NCBI GenBank assembly: GCA_030770545.1
Contig: CM061099.1
Location: forward strand, 14,577,001 to 14,641,000
Origin: Macropodus opercularis
Taxonomy: Eukaryota; Chordata; Actinopteri; Anabantiformes; Osphronemidae
Direction of reading: 5' to 3'
Length of the DNA: 64,000 nt
Position numbers and translations under genes: made by a program. The notes below the pieces were generated by a model, which saw only the letters and a list, made by a program, of their open reading frames with translations, ran no database searches and was not told where the DNA came from. Positions 62,118 to 64,000 of the stretch are shown one piece after another (position 1 is the stretch's first letter; each line of letters opens with the position of its first letter).

Positions 62118-64000
62118 GTCGTATAGCATTAGCCCGCCGCTCAATATATCACACAATTTTACCTGATTATTCAAAGTAGAAAAGCAGACTTGGCTAGAAC
62201 CAGGTTTCATCAGCGCTGGCATTCGCAGAATTCCCAAGCAGTAGAGCCAGACGCAGCGGGCCTGGAGATTGATGGGCTGACGTTGGATGCATCAGCCTGA
62301 GGGGGAAAACTTTGTCTTCCTGTTGTCCTACAAAGCCATCTAGCTGTTTTGTATTAAAATCAGGATGACAAAAACCGCCAAACATAACCCTTTGATATTT
62401 CAGAAGAAGACAAAGTGGAGCCCAACATTTTTTTTTTCCCCCAGTCTGTTTCGCCCCCGTCTTTCTGTCGTCATCGCGCTATTTTCCTTTAAAAGTCTGC
62501 ATTTTTTAAAGTGAACACGAGACCCATTCCATCTCAGAGTTTTCTGTATATTGTCCTGGTTTTATAGGGACCTAATTAGGTTTTGTTTATATTTATATAT
62601 GAGATACTGTATGAAAAAATATGAAATGAAACTGTACCATGATTAGTTCAGGTTCAAAGCTACTTTCTCCGACTTGAGTTCTCGCTCCCTTAAGGGTAAT
62701 GGACTTTGAAAACGCGAGAAAATTGCAAGATGATGACATTTAGTTAAACGCTGTTGCAAGGACACAAAGCACAACGAGTAGTTTCTCAAAACTTGATCCA
62801 TTCTCTTGCTGCGAAAAGCTCGCAGCGTTGTCCCTGTGAGGCCGGTACTTAACCAGAGATGTCCGTGTAAATAAAGGTTTGGTGTAATGGGGAGGGAGCG
62901 GAGACATAAGCCCAATGAGCTGCCGCGAGGGAGACTGTTCCTCTGCTCCAGGTCTATAAATAATGGAGATGAAAGGCAACTGGGGCTAGAAATGATGTGG
63001 AGAGCCCTGGGCAGCCCACGGGCCCCTGTCAGAGCCAGGGGACAGCAGGCCCTATGTCCACCCACTGCTCCAGTCCCAAACCTACAGTTAAATATGGCAA
63101 GACAGCGACCCTCAGCCATTTACAATGAGGGGGCTGATCAGCTGTTATGCAATGCTTCCCTTCTCCTACCACTTTATTGTGCTAATACACAGAAGTGGAA
63201 AAAGACCAAAAACTTGATGACCTGATATTCATGAGCCACATTCTCACACCATCTGGACAGGAACACTATATGCAATTGAGATCAATAAAAAAACAACCAC
63301 ATGTTCATGAAGATAGTCACATCTTGGACGTTTCTCCCAGGCCTTCAGACAAATGTCTGCGCTCAAATGCCTCTTTCCCGACGTGATGTTGAAGGTCAGG
63401 TCCTTTGTGTTTCTCTGATGAACCATGTGGCCCAGCTCCCTCTCGTACCTCGTAACAATGAGCCAGATGCGCTGACCCTTCTTCCTCCAGCAAATGCTGA
63501 CAAACACCTTTTTTCATTGTTGCCCAGCACCTTTAGATGCCAGAATGATCCCCCAGCCCCAAAAGCACAGCTGACCTTGACTGCAGAGCCCTCTAGTCTG
63601 AGGACAGATGTCATGGCAGCATGTGAGGTAAAGTCTGACTGACACCTGCGTCGCGTCTTCTTCAGCTACACGTGACTGTCATCCCACATGCTGTCGTGGC
63701 TTCATTTGAGCACATGGATTTCACCAGAGTGAGCTGTTACCGTATGTCTTGGCTCTGACGCATCGGACACCTAGTGTCGGGTCCAGGCCAAAGCCTACAC
63801 AGAGTTTTGCCTCTGCAATCTCAAAGTGCCTCATAGCCTTAATCCGAGACTCTGTGAGCCATCGAAGTGTCGATATTGACCTGGTCTTTCAGCCATGTTC
63901 CTCTTTTTACCATTTCTTTCCCACAATGACTGCTGGGATCGCTCAGATAAGGTTGACTTCCAAGCTAAATGGCCGCTGTATGTGTGTGCTACTACTGTAC

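Larger units (their letters stand above)
49491..64000 (+). other. tafa1: TAFA1 second intron, distal part to window end; no exon seen
   Basis: The stretch contains CA repeats (51338, 55738, 62099), a TA repeat (55104), a G19 run (58603) and a GGTT repeat followed by a G run (61820). Around 63244-63642 several frames are open at once, but none resembles TAFA exon 3 or any protein I know. The intron does not end in the window. Confidence 0.55.

Noticed and set aside
63590..63642. ACEVKSD at the end of a plus-strand ORF, resembling the TCEV of the TAFA cysteine domain
   Set aside because: Only CEV matches. The following residues do not continue as the HRCCNKN segment and a stop comes four codons later.
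1..64000. CRISPR arrays, bacterial operons, phage or viral genes, rRNA and tRNA genes
   Set aside because: None was seen: no regularly spaced repeats of CRISPR type, no long bacterial-style ORFs and no recognisable tRNA A/B boxes or rRNA segments.

Overview
The window looks like teleost fish genomic DNA. It has typical vertebrate gene structure, with sparse exons, long introns and many CA/GT microsatellites. It also has Tc1-like DNA transposon relics of the type common in fish, and two copies of a widespread fish interspersed repeat, probably a LINE-2 3' tail. There is no sign of bacterial or viral gene organisation. Nearly all short open reading frames look like chance.

One gene can be supported: the 5' end of a TAFA1 (FAM19A1) orthologue on the + strand. 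A probable non-coding first exon ends at 20431, at a strong CAG|GTAAGG donor. The first coding exon runs 22459-22595. Its ATG is at 22472, and it encodes the signal peptide and the start of the mature secreted chemokine-like neurokine. The cysteine-rich exons that define the family are not in the window, so the following intron is at least 41 kb long.

Layout: 1-19850 is upstream intergenic DNA. It holds a 38-bp tandem repeat (1185-1390), a perfect 17-bp inverted repeat (4199-4245), a repeat copy at 10.7-10.9 kb, a Tc1-like fragment near 13.45 kb and a decayed Tc1 element (17234-18378). 19850-20431 is the candidate 5' leader exon, with two short upstream ORFs. 20432-22458 is intron 1 and contains a CpG-dense stretch (20800-21340) with a possible alternative first-exon donor. 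22596-64000 is the second intron. It holds microsatellites, a second interspersed repeat, a perfect 18-bp hairpin (49450-49490) and opposed GT/CA tracts (40739-40879).

I found no convincing new multi-gene system. The items most worth checking are the TAFA1 exon with two same-phase donors, the uORF-bearing leader with its CpG island, and the two perfect inverted repeats.
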